Assembly (NCBI RefSeq): GCF_001500025.1
Contig: NZ_LQIW01000023.1
Location: forward strand, 124,001-188,000
Direction: 5' to 3'
DNA length: 64,000 nt
From: Mycobacterium sp. IS-1590
GTDB taxonomy: Bacteria > Actinomycetota > Actinomycetes > Mycobacteriales > Mycobacteriaceae
In this document: piece after piece, positions 20,562-31,286 of the stretch
Layout of the letters: each line of letters begins with the position of its first letter
Position numbering within the stretch: the stretch's first letter is position 1
Notes under the pieces: generated by a model
Databases searched by the model: none
The model's input: only the letters and a program-made list of their open reading frames with translations
What the model was told of the DNA's origin: nothing
Program-made: the position numbers and the translations under genes

Positions 20562-21877
20562 CACCTCGCGAAACCATCGCGCGCGAACTCACCCGGGCCC
20601 GCAGGCGCACGCTGCGCCTCGTCGACTTCGACGACGCGGAGCTGGGCCGCCAGTACAGCCCGCTGATGAGCCCGCTGGTGTGGGACCTCGCGCACATCGG
20701 ACAGCAGGAGGAGCTGTGGCTGCTGCGCGACGGAAACCCGGACCGGCCCGGGATGCTGCGCCCCGACGTCGAGCGGCTCTACGACGCGTTCGTCAACTCC
20801 CGCGCCAGCCGGGTGAACCTGCCGCTGCTCCCGCCGCCGGACGCCAAGGCGTATTGCGCGACGGTGCGCGACAAGGTGCTCGACACGCTGGACGCCCTGC
20901 CCGATGACGAGCCCGGTTTCACCTTCGGCCTGGTGATCAGCCACGAGAACCAGCACGACGAAACCATGCTGCAGGCACTGAACCTGCGAAGCGGGCCACC
21001 GCTGCTCGACACCGGAACGGCGCTTCCCGAAGGCCGCCCGAACGTCGCGGGCACATCGGTGTTGGTGCCCGGCGGCGAGTTCGTCCTCGGTGTCGACGCG
21101 ACCACCGAACCGTACTCGTTGGACAACGAACGCCCCGCACACGTCGTCGACGTACCGGCCTTCCGCATCGGACGGGTCCCGGTCACCAACGGCGAATGGC
21201 GCCAGTTCATCGACGACGGCGGATACGACGAACCCCGGTGGTGGTCGGAGCGCGGCTGGAAGCACCGAACCGAAGCGGGGCTGACGGCGCCGCAGTTCTG
21301 GAATCCGGACGCAACCCGCACCCGGTTCGGCCACGTCGAGGACATCCCTGACACCGAACCGGTTCAGCACGTCACGTTCTTCGAAGCCGAGGCCTACGCG
21401 GCGTGGGCGGGCGCCCGACTGCCCACCGAGGTGGAATGGGAGAAGGCCTGTGCGTGGGACCCGGCGGTCGGCGCACGTCGCCGTTATCCCTGGGGCGCAA
21501 CCGAACCCACCGCCGCCCTGGCCAACCTCGGTGGCGACGCGCTGCGCCCCGCGCCCGTCGGCGCCTACCCGGCCGGGGCCTCGGCGTACGGTGCCGAACA
21601 GATGATGGGTGACGTGTGGGAGTGGACGTCCTCCCCGCTGCGCCCGTGGCCGGGCTTCACGCCGATGATCTACGAGCGCTATTCGCAGCCGTTCTTCGAC
21701 GGTGTCGGGGCCGGCGACTACAAAGTCCTGCGCGGCGGATCGTGGGCTGTCGCATCGGCCATCCTGCGGCCCAGTTTCCGCAACTGGGACCATCGGGTGC
21801 GGCGTCAGATCTTCTCCGGCGTGCGGCTGGCCTGGGACGTCGGCGATGAGCCGCTTGCGCGAAGAGAGAACCGTTGA
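20558..21877 (+). CDS. egtB: Ergothioneine sulfoxide synthase (iron-dependent)
   Basis: 439 residues. Uses O2 and Fe(II) to join gamma-glutamylcysteine to hercynine. The N-terminal DinB-like half supplies the three-His iron site: H46 (WDLAHIGQ) and H129/H133 ([11 protein letters not shown]). The C-terminal half is the formylglycine-generating-enzyme/sulfatase-modifying fold ([59 protein letters not shown]). GTG overlaps the egtA stop as GTGA. Confidence 0.96.
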   Translation: MTPRETIARELTRARRRTLRLVDFDDAELGRQYSPLMSPLVWDLAHIGQQEELWLLRDGNPDRPGMLRPDVERLYDAFVNSRASRVNLPLLPPPDAKAYCATVRDKVLDTLDALPDDEPGFTFGLVISHENQHDETMLQALNLRSGPPLLDTGTALPEGRPNVAGTSVLVPGGEFVLGVDATTEPYSLDNERPAHVVDVPAFRIGRVPVTNGEWRQFIDDGGYDEPRWWSERGWKHRTEAGLTAPQFWNPDATRTRFGHVEDIPDTEPVQHVTFFEAEAYAAWAGARLPTEVEWEKACAWDPAVGARRRYPWGATEPTAALANLGGDALRPAPVGAYPAGASAYGAEQMMGDVWEWTSSPLRPWPGFTPMIYERYSQPFFDGVGAGDYKVLRGGSWAVASAILRPSFRNWDHRVRRQIFSGVRLAWDVGDEPLARRENR

Positions 21878-22566
21878 TGTGCAGGCACCTGGGGTGGCTC
21901 GGTGAACCGGCCTCGGTGGCGTCGCTGATCCTCGAGCCCGCCAACGGCCTTCTCGTGCAGTCGTATTCGCCCCGCAGGCAGAAGCACGGGTTGATGAACG
22001 CCGACGGGTGGGGCGTCGGCTTCTTCGACGGCCGGACGCCGCGACGCTGGCGCAGCGCGACACCGATGTGGGGAGACGCCTCGCTCGCCTCCGTGGCGCC
22101 GGCGCTGCGCAGCGGTTGTGTCGTCGCCGCGGTGCGGTCCGCGAGCATCGGCATGCCGATCGAGGCGACCGCGGTGGCGCCGTTCACCGACGGGCACTGG
22201 TTGCTCTCGCACAACGGCCTGGTGGACCGCGGGGCGCTCCCGCTGTCGGCGGCCGCCGAGTCGACCAACGACAGCGCCCTGCTCGCCGCGCTCATCTTCG
22301 ACCGGGGGCTGGACTCGCTGGGCGAGACCATCGTCGACGTCGCCGCGGCAGACCCGAACGCACGGCTGAACATACTGGCAGGCAACGGATCCCGGCTGAT
22401 TGCCACGACATGGGGAGACACGCTGTCCGTGCTGCGACGTCGCGACGGCGTCGTCTTGGCCAGCGAACCCTACGACGACGACCCCGCGTGGCAGGAAATC
22501 CCGGACCGCCACCTCGTCGAGGCCACGTCGTCGGGCGTGCAACTGGTCGCACTGAAAGGAGCCTGA
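21877..22566 (+). CDS. egtC: Gamma-glutamyl hercynylcysteine sulfoxide hydrolase
   Basis: 229 residues. Class II amidotransferase fold that removes glutamate from gamma-glutamyl-hercynylcysteine sulfoxide. The ATG at 21877 gives M-C-R-H so the nucleophile is Cys2; a TTG one codon upstream would misplace it. Supporting motifs are [22 protein letters not shown] and SHNGLVDRG. Start overlaps the egtB stop by one base (TGATG). Confidence 0.95.
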   Translation: MCRHLGWLGEPASVASLILEPANGLLVQSYSPRRQKHGLMNADGWGVGFFDGRTPRRWRSATPMWGDASLASVAPALRSGCVVAAVRSASIGMPIEATAVAPFTDGHWLLSHNGLVDRGALPLSAAAESTNDSALLAALIFDRGLDSLGETIVDVAAADPNARLNILAGNGSRLIATTWGDTLSVLRRRDGVVLASEPYDDDPAWQEIPDRHLVEATSSGVQLVALKGA

Positions 22567-23555
22567 TGGCACGCGGATCCGATCACGCGGACACGCTGTC
22601 GTTGTCGAACCACTTGTCGGCCGACTCGGCAGCCAACGAGCTGCGCCGGGACGTGCTCGAGGGTTTGACATCGAACCCGAAATCGTTGCCGCCCAAGTGG
22701 TTCTACGATGCGTTCGGTAGCGACCTGTTCGATCAGATCACGCGGCTTCCCGAGTATTACCCGACTCGCGCGGAGGCCGAGATCCTCAGGAACCGATCGG
22801 CCGACATCGCCGCGGCTTCCGGCGCGGACACTCTGGTCGAACTGGGCAGCGGCACATCGGAGAAGACCCGCATGCTGCTCGACGCGCTACGTGACCGCGG
22901 TTCGTTGCGCCGGTTCATCCCGTTCGACGTCGACGCGAGTGTACTGGCCACCGCGAGCACGGCGCTTGCGGCCGAGTATCCCGGCCTCGAAATCGCGGCC
23001 GTCTGCGGGGATTTCGAGAAGCACCTGAACGAGATCCCCCGCGTCGGGCGCCGCCTGGTCGCGTTCCTCGGCTCGACGATCGGCAACCTCACCGCAGGCC
23101 CGCGCGCCGAATTCCTCCGCACGCTGGCCGACACCCTGCAACCCGGTGACAGCCTGCTGCTGGGTACCGATCTGGTGAAGGACGCCGACCGTCTGGTGCG
23201 CGCGTACGATGACAGCGCGGGCGTGACCGCGCGCTTCAACCGCAACGTCCTCGCCGTCGTCAACCGTGAACTGGATGCCGATTTCGATCTCGAGAAGTTC
23301 GACCACGTCGCGGTGTGGAACGCCGCCGATGAACGCATCGAGATGTGGCTGCGCGCCACCGAGGCGCAGCGGGTGCACGTGCGCGATCTCGGACTGACGG
23401 TCGAGTTCGCCGCCGGTGAGGCGATGCTGACCGAGGTGTCGTGCAAGTTCCGGAGAGCGGGTGTGGAAGCCGAACTCGCCGCAGCCGGGCTCCGGATGAC
23501 CCACTGGTGGACCGATGCCGCCGGTGACTTCGGCCTGTCGCTGGCGACGAGATGA
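22566..23555 (+). CDS. egtD: L-histidine N-alpha-methyltransferase
   Basis: 329 residues. SAM-dependent trimethylation of histidine to hercynine, the first dedicated step of ergothioneine synthesis. Family marks are [41 protein letters not shown] (SAM site), [30 protein letters not shown] and the C-terminal [12 protein letters not shown]. Start overlaps the egtC stop by one base; GAAAGGAG lies just upstream. Confidence 0.96.
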   Translation: MARGSDHADTLSLSNHLSADSAANELRRDVLEGLTSNPKSLPPKWFYDAFGSDLFDQITRLPEYYPTRAEAEILRNRSADIAAASGADTLVELGSGTSEKTRMLLDALRDRGSLRRFIPFDVDASVLATASTALAAEYPGLEIAAVCGDFEKHLNEIPRVGRRLVAFLGSTIGNLTAGPRAEFLRTLADTLQPGDSLLLGTDLVKDADRLVRAYDDSAGVTARFNRNVLAVVNRELDADFDLEKFDHVAVWNAADERIEMWLRATEAQRVHVRDLGLTVEFAAGEAMLTEVSCKFRRAGVEAELAAAGLRMTHWWTDAAGDFGLSLATR

Positions 23556-24667
23556 GCCTTGCGGATCGGTGGCGGGCGGCCCGGCCGGCGGTCGCCGGGA
23601 TCCACCTGGACAGCGGGGCCTGTTCGCGTCAGAGCGTCGCGGCGATCGAAGCGGCCGTCCAGCACGCGCGCCACGAAGCCGAAGTCGGAGGGTACGTCGC
23701 GGCCGAGGCCGCCGCACCGGTGCTCGACGCCGGGCGCGCCGCGCTCGCCGCGCTGACCGGCTTGGTGAGCACCGACTTCGTGTTCACCACCGGCGCGAAC
23801 AACGCCTTGGACCTGCTGCTGGGCGCCTGGCCCGGACAGCGCACCGTGGCGTGTCTGCCCGGCGAGTACGGGCCGAACCTGGCCATCATGGCCGCCAACG
23901 GTTTCGCCGTCCGTGCGCTGCCCACCGACGGCGACGGGCGGCTCGATGTCCAGGCGGCCGCGCGCCGGCTGGACGCCGACCCACCCGCCCTGGTGCACCT
24001 GACGGCGGTGGCCAGCCACCGCGGGCTGGCGCAGCCGCTGTCGGCGCTGGCCGCCACGTGCCGAGAACTCGGAGTCCCGCTGGTTGTCGACGCCGCCCAG
24101 GCGCTGGGGCACCTGGACTGTGCGGTGACGCCTGCGGCGATCTACGGTTCGTCACGCAAGTGGATCGCCGGGCCGCGCGGCGTGGGATTTCTCGGGATTC
24201 ATCGAGAGCTGGCCCAGCGGCTCCAACCGCGGCTACCACCGCCGGAGTGGAACCTGCCCCTGTCGGTCCTGCAGCGTCTGGAGCACGGAGAGGCGAATGT
24301 CGCTGCCCGCGTCGGCTTCTCGGTGGCGCTCGGAGAGCATCTGGCCGACGGGCCCGCGGCGATGCGCACCCGGCTGGCGGAGGTGGGCGCCATGACCCGC
24401 GACGCCGTGGCCGGCCTGGACCGATGGCGGGTCGTCGAGTCACGCGATGAACCGACCGCGATCACCACGTTGATCCCCACCGACGGCGCCGATCCGCAGA
24501 AGGTCCGCGACTGGCTGATCGTCGAACACCGCATCGTCACCACGTTCGCCGATGTGCAGCGTGCCCCGTTCGAGATGACGGCGCCGGTCCTGCGGGCATC
24601 CCCGCACGTCGACGTCACCGAAGCGGAACTCGCGCGGTTCGCCGCGGCCCTGGCCGCCGCCGGGTGA
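23552..24667 (+). CDS. egtE: Hercynylcysteine sulfoxide lyase (PLP-dependent)
   Basis: 371 residues. Cleaves the C-S bond to release ergothioneine. Class V aminotransferase fold: D180 in [11 protein letters not shown] contacts the PLP ring nitrogen, and K203 in [13 protein letters not shown] forms the Schiff base. ATG overlaps the egtD stop (ATGA). It ends the operon, 4 bases before a convergent lipoprotein gene. EgtE is the least conserved member of the set, so identity rests on both motif and place. Confidence 0.93.
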   Translation: MSLADRWRAARPAVAGIHLDSGACSRQSVAAIEAAVQHARHEAEVGGYVAAEAAAPVLDAGRAALAALTGLVSTDFVFTTGANNALDLLLGAWPGQRTVACLPGEYGPNLAIMAANGFAVRALPTDGDGRLDVQAAARRLDADPPALVHLTAVASHRGLAQPLSALAATCRELGVPLVVDAAQALGHLDCAVTPAAIYGSSRKWIAGPRGVGFLGIHRELAQRLQPRLPPPEWNLPLSVLQRLEHGEANVAARVGFSVALGEHLADGPAAMRTRLAEVGAMTRDAVAGLDRWRVVESRDEPTAITTLIPTDGADPQKVRDWLIVEHRIVTTFADVQRAPFEMTAPVLRASPHVDVTEAELARFAAALAAAG

Positions 24668-24671
24668 GGCG

Positions 24672-25118
24672 TCAACCGGTCCGGTGCACCAGCAGCGTCA
24701 CCCGGTAATCCGACAGCGCCGGGACGTCGTCGGGTGTGCGGGGATACGGGTCGAGCGCCTGTACCGCGATCTCGTAGTCGCCGGTCTGCACGGTCTGCCG
24801 GTTCTGCCCGGGCGCGGGGTTGGTGTTGAACTCGACGGTCTGCTCGCCGGATCGCCCGTCGTCGACCACGACGACGATGCGCGCCTGCCCGGTCCAGAAG
24901 CACTCGACCTCGGTCGGGCACCGTGAATCCTCCGGTACCTCGGTGAACCGCAGTCGCAGTTGCTCACCGGTGATCTCGGCTTGCTGTCCGCCGGAGAGCA
25001 CGAAGGGGCGGTCCAGCCCGGCGTAGACGGTGTCGGCGCGCGCGTGCTGACCGCCGTGGCAACCGGCCACCAACGCCACCAGCACCAGTAGTGGCAGCCA
25101 GAAGCCCCGAGCGGTCAT
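24672..25118 (-). CDS. Small lipoprotein, function unknown
   Basis: 148 residues. The N-terminus is a lipoprotein signal: a basic start, hydrophobic LLVLVALVAGC and Cys20 as lipidation site. The mature domain looks all-beta and has a Cys pair in SRCPTEVECFW. ATG 25118 is two bases after the stop of the GCS2-like ligase gene, so the two are one operon. No known family recognised. Confidence 0.8.
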   Translation of the reverse strand: MTARGFWLPLLVLVALVAGCHGGQHARADTVYAGLDRPFVLSGGQQAEITGEQLRLRFTEVPEDSRCPTEVECFWTGQARIVVVVDDGRSGEQTVEFNTNPAPGQNRQTVQTGDYEIAVQALDPYPRTPDDVPALSDYRVTLLVHRTG

Positions 25119-25120
25119 TC

Positions 25121-26620
25121 TCACTCGTCGAATCCCTCGTCCCAGGTGTGGACGGGTTCGTTGCTGTGCATCCGCTCGCAGTACCGGCGCAGCATCTCGG
25201 CGAGCGCGGCAGGCCGCGCCATCCCGCGCTCCTGTAGCGCGCGCACCGTCGCGACCTGCCAGGTGGCGCCGTTGCGGCCGGTCTTGGCGCGTCCCTCGAT
25301 GACCCCGAGGTACCGGTCGCGCACCTCGGCCGCGACCTCCCAGCGGCGCAGGCCCTCGTCGGCCAAGGGCAGCAGCTCGCGCAGTACCAACTCGTCGGCG
25401 GTCACCTCGCCGAAGCCGGGCCAGTACAGCCGCGAATCCATCCCGTGCCGGGCGGCCTCGACGAAATTGTGTTGTGCGGCAGCGAAACTCATCTTCGTCC
25501 ACAGCGGCCGGTCCTCCTCGGACAGCGTTCGCAGCGTGCCGTAGTAGAAGGCGGCGTTGGCCATCATGTCGACGACGGTCGGGCCTGCGGGTAGCACGCG
25601 GTTCTCCACGCGCAGATGCGGACGGCCGTTCACGACGTCGTACACCGGCCGGTTCCAGCGGTAGATGGTGCCGTTGTGCAGCCGCAGCTCCGACAGTTTC
25701 GGGGTGCGCCCCTCGGCGAGCTCGCGGACCGGATCCTCCTCGGACAACTCGGGCAGCAGCGACGGGAAGTAGCGCACGTTCTCCTCGAACAGGTCGAAGA
25801 TCGATGTGATCCAGCGTTCGCCGAACCACACCCGCGGGCGGACGCCTTGAGCCTTGAGTTCGTCGGGCCGGGTGTCGGTGGCCTGGGCGAACAGCTCGAT
25901 GCGGGTCTCGGCCCACAGTTCGTGGCCGAAGAAGTACGGGGAGTTGGCGCCCAGCGCCACCTGCGGACCCGCCAGCACCTGGGCGGCGTTCCAGTTCTGC
26001 GCGAAGTCGGCCGGCGACACCTGAAGGTGCAGTTGCATGCTCGTACACGCCGACTCCGGCGCGATCGTGGCGGTCTGCAGGCTCAGCCGCTCCGGCCCGA
26101 CGATGTCGATCAGGATGTCCTCGCCGCGGGCGGTGAAGATCGAGTCGTTGAGCGCCTGATAACGCGTCGACTCGCTCATCCAGCGTCCCGCGAGGTGCTC
26201 GGGCAGCAACGTCGGCAGGATCCCGATCATCACGATGTGCGTGTCGTGACGGTTGGCCTTCGTCTCGGCAGCATTGAGGCTCGCCCGGACGTCGGTCTCC
26301 AGGTCCAGTGCGGCACGCCCCGGTAGCCGCCGCGGCGGCACGTTGAATTCGATGTTGTAGGCGCCCAGTTCGGTCTGATACGCCGGATCGGCGATCGCCT
26401 GCAGGACCTCGGCGTTGCTCATCGCGGGCTGGTAGGCCGAGTCGACGAGGTTGCACTCGATCTCCATCCCGGTCAACGGCCGCTCGAAATCGAAGCTCGA
26501 CTGGGCGAGCATGGTCTCGAAGACATCGAGGCACTGCTGCACCTTGCGGCGGTACTCCCGGCGGTGCGCGCCGGTGTAGCCGGTGCCCTTCACTTCCTCG
26601 CCCACTCCGCCATTGTCCAT
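25121..26620 (-). CDS. GCS2-like carboxylate-amine ligase (glutamate-cysteine ligase family, Rv3698-type)
   Basis: 499 residues. Core features are PLTGMEIECNLVD (metal-binding Glu), ELGAYNIEFNVPPR, SACTSMQLHLQV, ALGANSPYFFG and LRVENRVLPAGPTVVDMMAN, which place it in the ATP-dependent GCS2 superfamily. It is distinct from EgtA, and the true product is unknown. In mycobacteria it sits next to the egt operon, as here, convergent to egtE. The ATG at 26620 is chosen conservatively; reading continues open to 26728 and internal GTGs near 26600 are also possible. Confidence 0.85.
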   Translation of the reverse strand: MDNGGVGEEVKGTGYTGAHRREYRRKVQQCLDVFETMLAQSSFDFERPLTGMEIECNLVDSAYQPAMSNAEVLQAIADPAYQTELGAYNIEFNVPPRRLPGRAALDLETDVRASLNAAETKANRHDTHIVMIGILPTLLPEHLAGRWMSESTRYQALNDSIFTARGEDILIDIVGPERLSLQTATIAPESACTSMQLHLQVSPADFAQNWNAAQVLAGPQVALGANSPYFFGHELWAETRIELFAQATDTRPDELKAQGVRPRVWFGERWITSIFDLFEENVRYFPSLLPELSEEDPVRELAEGRTPKLSELRLHNGTIYRWNRPVYDVVNGRPHLRVENRVLPAGPTVVDMMANAAFYYGTLRTLSEEDRPLWTKMSFAAAQHNFVEAARHGMDSRLYWPGFGEVTADELVLRELLPLADEGLRRWEVAAEVRDRYLGVIEGRAKTGRNGATWQVATVRALQERGMARPAALAEMLRRYCERMHSNEPVHTWDEGFDE

Positions 26621-26733
26621 CGTCGGCGAGCGTCCGTGGTTGCACTCGGACACGCCGCGATTCGCGGGCATCGTGCGGTCGCTCGCCGGAGATGAGCGCG
26701 CATAATCACGGTCTCGACGGGTAGCCATAGGCG

Positions 26734-27534
26734 ATGGACGTCACCGTCACCTTCATCGGCAACGCCACCACGCTGATCTCCGGCGGCGGCATAACCCTGT
26801 TGACCGACCCGAATTTCCTGCACCGGGGCCAGCACGCGTACCTCGGCTATGGGTTGGTGTCCCGGCGACGCAAAGCCCCGGCACTCGACGTCGACCAATT
26901 GCCCGCGCTCGACGCGGTGGTGCTGTCGCATATGCACGGTGACCACTGGGACCGGGTCGCCCAGAGCCGCCTCGACCACGGGCTACCGATCCTCACCACA
27001 CCGCACGCCGCCAAACGACTGGCGCATCGCGGTTTCGGGCGGGCGCTGGCGATCGACACCTGGAAGGACCACACAATCACCAAGGGCGCAGTGAGCGTCA
27101 CCGTCACCTCGTTGCCCGGCCGCCACGCGCCCACCCCGGTCGACCGCTTCCTGCCGCCGGTGATGGGCAGCATGATCGAGTTCTCCGACGGCGCCGCCCG
27201 CCGCCGTCTCTACGTCTCCGGTGACACGCTGTTCGTCGACGAACTACGGGAAATACCAGTGCGATTCGAATCGATCGACCTCGGCATGCTGCATCTGGGC
27301 GGGACGCGGCTGCCGTTCGGCAGGCACCTGCCGTTCGGGCTGACCGTGACGATGGACGGCCAACAGGGCGCCGACGTCGTCGAACTCCTGCACCTTCCCA
27401 AGATGATCCCGGTGCATTTCGACGACTACGGGGTGTTCGCATCCCCGCTGTCTGACTTCGTCGACGAGATGAAACGACGCGGTCTGTCCGACCGGATCAT
27501 CGAATTGGAGCGGGGTTCTTCGGTCACGGTTTGA
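26734..27534 (+). CDS. MBL-fold metallo-hydrolase (UlaG/ YtnP-like)
   Basis: 266 residues. Metal motif SHMHGDHWD gives H66, H68, D70 and H71; further ligands are His in LPGRHAP, Asp in VSGDTLF and His in IPVHFDDYG. The N-terminus TFIGNATTLI with LLTDPNF is the UlaG/NAPE-PLD-like variant of the fold, often acting on lactones or phosphodiesters. No signal peptide. Divergent from the GCS2-like gene with 113 bases between. Confidence 0.88.
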   Translation: MDVTVTFIGNATTLISGGGITLLTDPNFLHRGQHAYLGYGLVSRRRKAPALDVDQLPALDAVVLSHMHGDHWDRVAQSRLDHGLPILTTPHAAKRLAHRGFGRALAIDTWKDHTITKGAVSVTVTSLPGRHAPTPVDRFLPPVMGSMIEFSDGAARRRLYVSGDTLFVDELREIPVRFESIDLGMLHLGGTRLPFGRHLPFGLTVTMDGQQGADVVELLHLPKMIPVHFDDYGVFASPLSDFVDEMKRRGLSDRIIELERGSSVTV

Positions 27535-27571
27535 CTCCGACACCGGGGCGCCTGACCGGCATACTGGCCGG

Positions 27572-28711
27572 GTGAGCTCGTCACCGAGCGACCTCGACCA
27601 GGGCGGCCTGGAACAGGTCTCGAAGGTTGACCGCGTCGCGTCGCTCACCGGCATCCGAGCCGTGGCCGCTTTGCTCGTCATGGCCACCCACGCCGCCTAC
27701 GGCACCGGCGCGTACAACCGTGGATACATCGGGTTGGTGTTCGCCCGCATGGAGATCGGCGTCGCGATCTTCTTCGTGCTGTCGGGGTTTCTGCTGTTCA
27801 ACGGATGGGTGCGAGCCGCCGCGACCGGCGCCGCTCCGCCCCGGACACGTCGGTACGCGCGAAATCGTCTGCGTCGCATCATGCCGGCGTACGTGATCAC
27901 GGTGTTGCTGGCGTTCGCGCTGTACGAATTCCGTCCCATCGAACCCAATCCCGGCCACACCTGGCACGGTCTGGTCCGCAACCTCACGCTCACCCAGATC
28001 TACAGCCCCAACTACATCACCGCCTACATGCATCAGGGATTGACCCAGATGTGGAGTCTCGCCGTCGAAGTAGCGTTCTACGCCGCGCTGCCGGTGCTGG
28101 CATACCTGTTGCTGGTCGTCGTGTGCCGGCGCCGGTGGCGACCCGGGCTGCTGTTGGCCGGCCTTGCGGTGCTGGGTGCGTTGAGCCCGCTGTGGCTCAT
28201 CGTCATCCACACCACCGACTGGCTGCCCAACGGTGCGGGACTGTGGCTGCCGCACTATCTGGTGTGGTTCGTCGGGGGGATGGCCCTCACCGTGCTGGCG
28301 CGCACGGGTTTCCGGTGTTACGCACTGATCGCGCTGCCGCTCGCGGTGGCGGCGTATCTGGTGGTGTCCACACCGATCGCCGGGCGTATCGACGCGCCCG
28401 CGCTCGACCTGGGACAGGACATCGTCAAGGTGATGTTCTACGCGGCGATCGCGACACTGGTGGTCGCACCGTTGGCCCTCGGCGACACAGGCTGGTACGC
28501 AGGGTTTCTCAGCAGCAGACCGATGGTGTGGCTGGGCGAGATCTCCTACGAGATCTTCCTGCTGCACGTCATCGTGATGGAGATCGCGATGGTGTCGGTA
28601 CTGCAATGGCGGGTGTACACCGGTTCGGTGGCAGTGCTGTTCGTCGTGACCCTGGCCTTGACGATTCCGGTTGCGTGGCTTCTCCATCGGCTCACCCGTC
28701 CGCGGACCTGA
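27572..28711 (+). CDS. Acyltransferase 3-family integral membrane protein
   Basis: 379 residues with about ten hydrophobic helices. The first helix has the family signature SLTGIRAVAALLVMATHA with the conserved Arg and catalytic His, followed by GVAIFFVLSGFLLF and RRYARNRLRRIMPAY. Members O-acetylate or acylate extracellular sugars or lipids. GTG 27572 is the start. Stands alone, not clearly in an operon; substrate unknown. Confidence 0.9.
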   Translation: MSSSPSDLDQGGLEQVSKVDRVASLTGIRAVAALLVMATHAAYGTGAYNRGYIGLVFARMEIGVAIFFVLSGFLLFNGWVRAAATGAAPPRTRRYARNRLRRIMPAYVITVLLAFALYEFRPIEPNPGHTWHGLVRNLTLTQIYSPNYITAYMHQGLTQMWSLAVEVAFYAALPVLAYLLLVVVCRRRWRPGLLLAGLAVLGALSPLWLIVIHTTDWLPNGAGLWLPHYLVWFVGGMALTVLARTGFRCYALIALPLAVAAYLVVSTPIAGRIDAPALDLGQDIVKVMFYAAIATLVVAPLALGDTGWYAGFLSSRPMVWLGEISYEIFLLHVIVMEIAMVSVLQWRVYTGSVAVLFVVTLALTIPVAWLLHRLTRPRT

Positions 28712-28838
28712 CCTGCAACGACCGACGTTTGACGGATGAAAACCGGGGTATCACCCTCCGCGTGAGGATGATTGGGTCTCTGTTGGTGCGACATCCGGGT
28801 CTGTACGACGTGCTCGACGCCTTCATCGAGCTCGGCTA

Positions 28839-29672
28839 TCAGCGTTGGCCGTTCGGTCGCAACGGATCCGGGGCGCCGCGTTGAGCCACCACGACCTGCG
28901 GGCTCAACAAGCCGCCGCGTAGCTCGACCTCGATCGCGGGGTCGGCATACGCGGCCAGTGCGCGCAGCGCCGACGGACTGTAAGAGCGCAGCGAGCTGAT
29001 GACGCCGTCGTGTACGAACGGCAGCAACGGAACCAACGGCAGCATGGTCGCCAGGCGCACGAGATGCAGCGGCGACGGCGGTCGCGGCAGATCGATGACG
29101 ACCAGCTTGCCGGCCACCCGGGTGCCTTCCGCGATGGCCCGCGCGGCCGCGACCGGCGGCAGGTGGTGAAACGACAGCGCGAAGACCGCGAGGTCGAACG
29201 AGGCGTCGGGGGCGTCGATCGCCGTGGCGTTCATTTCGCGAACGGTCGCGCGGGGGTTGTCCCCGAGGTCGCCCGCGGCCATCGCCGCCACATTCGCCGC
29301 GTCCACGTCGGTGACGGTCAAGCGGGCCGAGGGATGCCAGTCGAGCAGCGTGCCCGACAGCGCTGCGTGGCCCGCTCCGAGCTCGAGGATTTTCGGGTCG
29401 GCGACGTCTTCGACCTCGGCGAGCGCGATCTCGGCGAACCGCTCGGTGTTGCCGAAGCATGCACCGGTCCATTCGAGCGCGCGGATCACGTTGCGCTTGC
29501 GCGCGGCGTCTCCCGGCGCATCGGAGTCGCGGTCCAGATACTCGAGCCGATCGGTCTGCAACAGGCGGTCCAGGCATGACGCGTCGGGCCCCCCGCGCGG
29601 CATGCGGTCGATCGTGAATGCGCTCGGTGTTCGGGCTTCAATCCCGGCGGGCTTTTCGGCCATGTAGTCCAT
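28839..29672 (-). CDS. SAM-dependent methyltransferase (class I)
   Basis: 277 residues. Motif I is [13 protein letters not shown] (around residue 105), acidic motif II is [11 protein letters not shown], and [15 protein letters not shown] is motif IV. These mark a UbiE-like class I fold; the N-terminal 85 residues ([20 protein letters not shown]) are a family-specific helical extension. Corresponds to Rv3699 by context. Either ATG 29672 or 29663 may be used. It diverges from glpK with 36 bases between starts. Substrate unknown. Confidence 0.87.
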   Translation of the reverse strand: MDYMAEKPAGIEARTPSAFTIDRMPRGGPDASCLDRLLQTDRLEYLDRDSDAPGDAARKRNVIRALEWTGACFGNTERFAEIALAEVEDVADPKILELGAGHAALSGTLLDWHPSARLTVTDVDAANVAAMAAGDLGDNPRATVREMNATAIDAPDASFDLAVFALSFHHLPPVAAARAIAEGTRVAGKLVVIDLPRPPSPLHLVRLATMLPLVPLLPFVHDGVISSLRSYSPSALRALAAYADPAIEVELRGGLLSPQVVVAQRGAPDPLRPNGQR

Positions 29673-29708
29673 GATGGACGACGGAGCGCAGCAAGAGGGG
29701 AGTGCCAG

Positions 29709-31234
29709 TTGGCCGGAAATGCCGAGTTCATCGCCGCGATAGATCAGGGCACGACGAGCACCCGGTGCATGATCTTCGACCACGGCGGCGCCGAGATCGG
29801 CCGCCATCAGCTCGAGCACGAGCAGATCCTGCCGAAGGCCGGGTGGGTGGAGCACAACCCCGTCGAGATCTGGGAGCGGACGGCGGCGGTGATCATGTCG
29901 GCGCTCAACAAGACGAACCTGTCGGCAGCCGACCTCGGCGGGCTCGGCATCACGAACCAGCGCGAGACGGCCCTGGTGTGGAACAAACGGACCGGCAGAC
30001 CGTATTACAACGCGATCGTGTGGCAGGACACCCGCACCGACCGCATCGCTTCGGCGCTGGACCGCGACGGTCGCGGCGACGTGATCCGCCGCAAGGCCGG
30101 CCTGCCACCGGCGACCTACTTCTCCGCGGGCAAGGTGCAATGGATCCTGGAGAACGTCGACGGCGTACGCCGCGACGCAGAGAACGGCGACGCGCTGTTC
30201 GGCACTGCGGACTCCTGGGTGTTGTGGAACCTGACCGGCGGGACCCGGGCGGGGTGCATGTCACCGACGTCACGAACGCCAGCCGCACCATGCTGATGAA
30301 CCTGGAGACGCTGGACTGGGACGACGAGTTGTTGTCGTTCTTCGACATACCGCGACAGATGCTGCCCGAGATCAAGCCGTCCTCATGTCCGGAGTCCTAC
30401 GGGATCACCCGCGACGACGGACCCGTCGCCGGCCAGGTGCCGCTGACCGGTGCGCTCGGTGACCAGCAGGCGGCGATGGTCGGGCAGGTGTGTCTGAGCG
30501 CGGGGGAGGCCAAGAACACCTATGGCACAGGCAATTTCCTGCTACTGAACACCGGCGAGAAGATCGTCCGGTCCGAGAACGGGCTGTTGACCACGGTCTG
30601 TTACCAGTTCGGTGACGCGAAACCCGTTTACGCCCTGGAGGGTTCGATCGCGGTCACCGGTTCGGCCGTGCAGTGGCTGCGTGATCAGCTCGGCATCATC
30701 AGCGGCGCGTCGCAGAGCGAGGCTCTGGCACGCCAGGTCGACGACAACGGCGGCGTCTATTTCGTGCCCGCGTTCTCCGGACTCTTTGCGCCGTACTGGC
30801 GTTCGGACGCCCGCGGCGCGATCGTCGGGCTGTCGCGGTACAACACGAACGCGCACCTGGCCCGCGCGACACTCGAGGCGATCTGCTACCAGAGCCGCGA
30901 CGTCGTCGATGCGATGGAGGCGGATTCCGGTGTGCACATGGAGGTGCTCAAGGTCGACGGCGGTATCACCGCCAATGACCTGTGCATGCAGATCCAGGCC
31001 GACGTGCTCGGCGTCGACGTGGTCAAGCCGGTCGTCGCCGAGACCACCGCCCTGGGGGCGGCCTACGCCGCCGGACTGGCGGTCGGGTTCTGGGAGAATG
31101 CCGACGACCTGCGCGCCAACTGGCAGGAAGGCAAGCGCTGGACGCCGTCGTGGAGCGATGAGCAGCGCGAATCCGGTTACGCCGGTTGGCAGAAGGCGGT
31201 GCAGCGCACGCTGGACTGGGTCGACGTCGAGTAG
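29709..31234 (+). pseudogene. glpK: Glycerol kinase with a single-base frameshift
   Basis: The two halves together make a normal-length GlpK (about 508 residues). The first frame, from TTG 29709 with GGGGAG six bases upstream, covers [36 protein letters not shown] and WQDTRTD up to [10 protein letters not shown]. Near 30241-30250 (ACCCGGGCGGGG) one base is missing: the first frame then stops at 30294-30296, while the correct sequence [16 protein letters not shown] resumes in another frame and runs to 31234 with intact ADP/glycerol-site blocks ([42 protein letters not shown]). Otherwise no decay is visible, so the lesion is recent or a base-call error in a G/C run. If real, phosphorylation of glycerol would depend on another glpK. 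Confidence 0.85.
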
Positions 31235-31286
31235 CGATCTGTGCACCGTCGAGCGCGTCGAGCGCAACACACGGTGCGCGAATCGC

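Noticed and set aside
24672..26645. One 657-residue minus-strand protein covering lipoprotein and GCS2 genes
   Set aside because: The GCS2 protein is in another frame with all motifs; the lipoprotein has its own ATG and signal peptide at 25118.
28839..30140. A single 433-residue minus-strand gene extending into glpK
   Set aside because: Only the part up to 29672 is a methyltransferase; the upstream portion is antisense to glpK and has shadow composition.
29702..31234. Intact 510-residue gene instead of a frameshifted glpK
   Set aside because: In this frame the first 180 residues are an Arg/Gly/Asp-rich shadow; the true GlpK N-terminus lies in the neighbouring frame.
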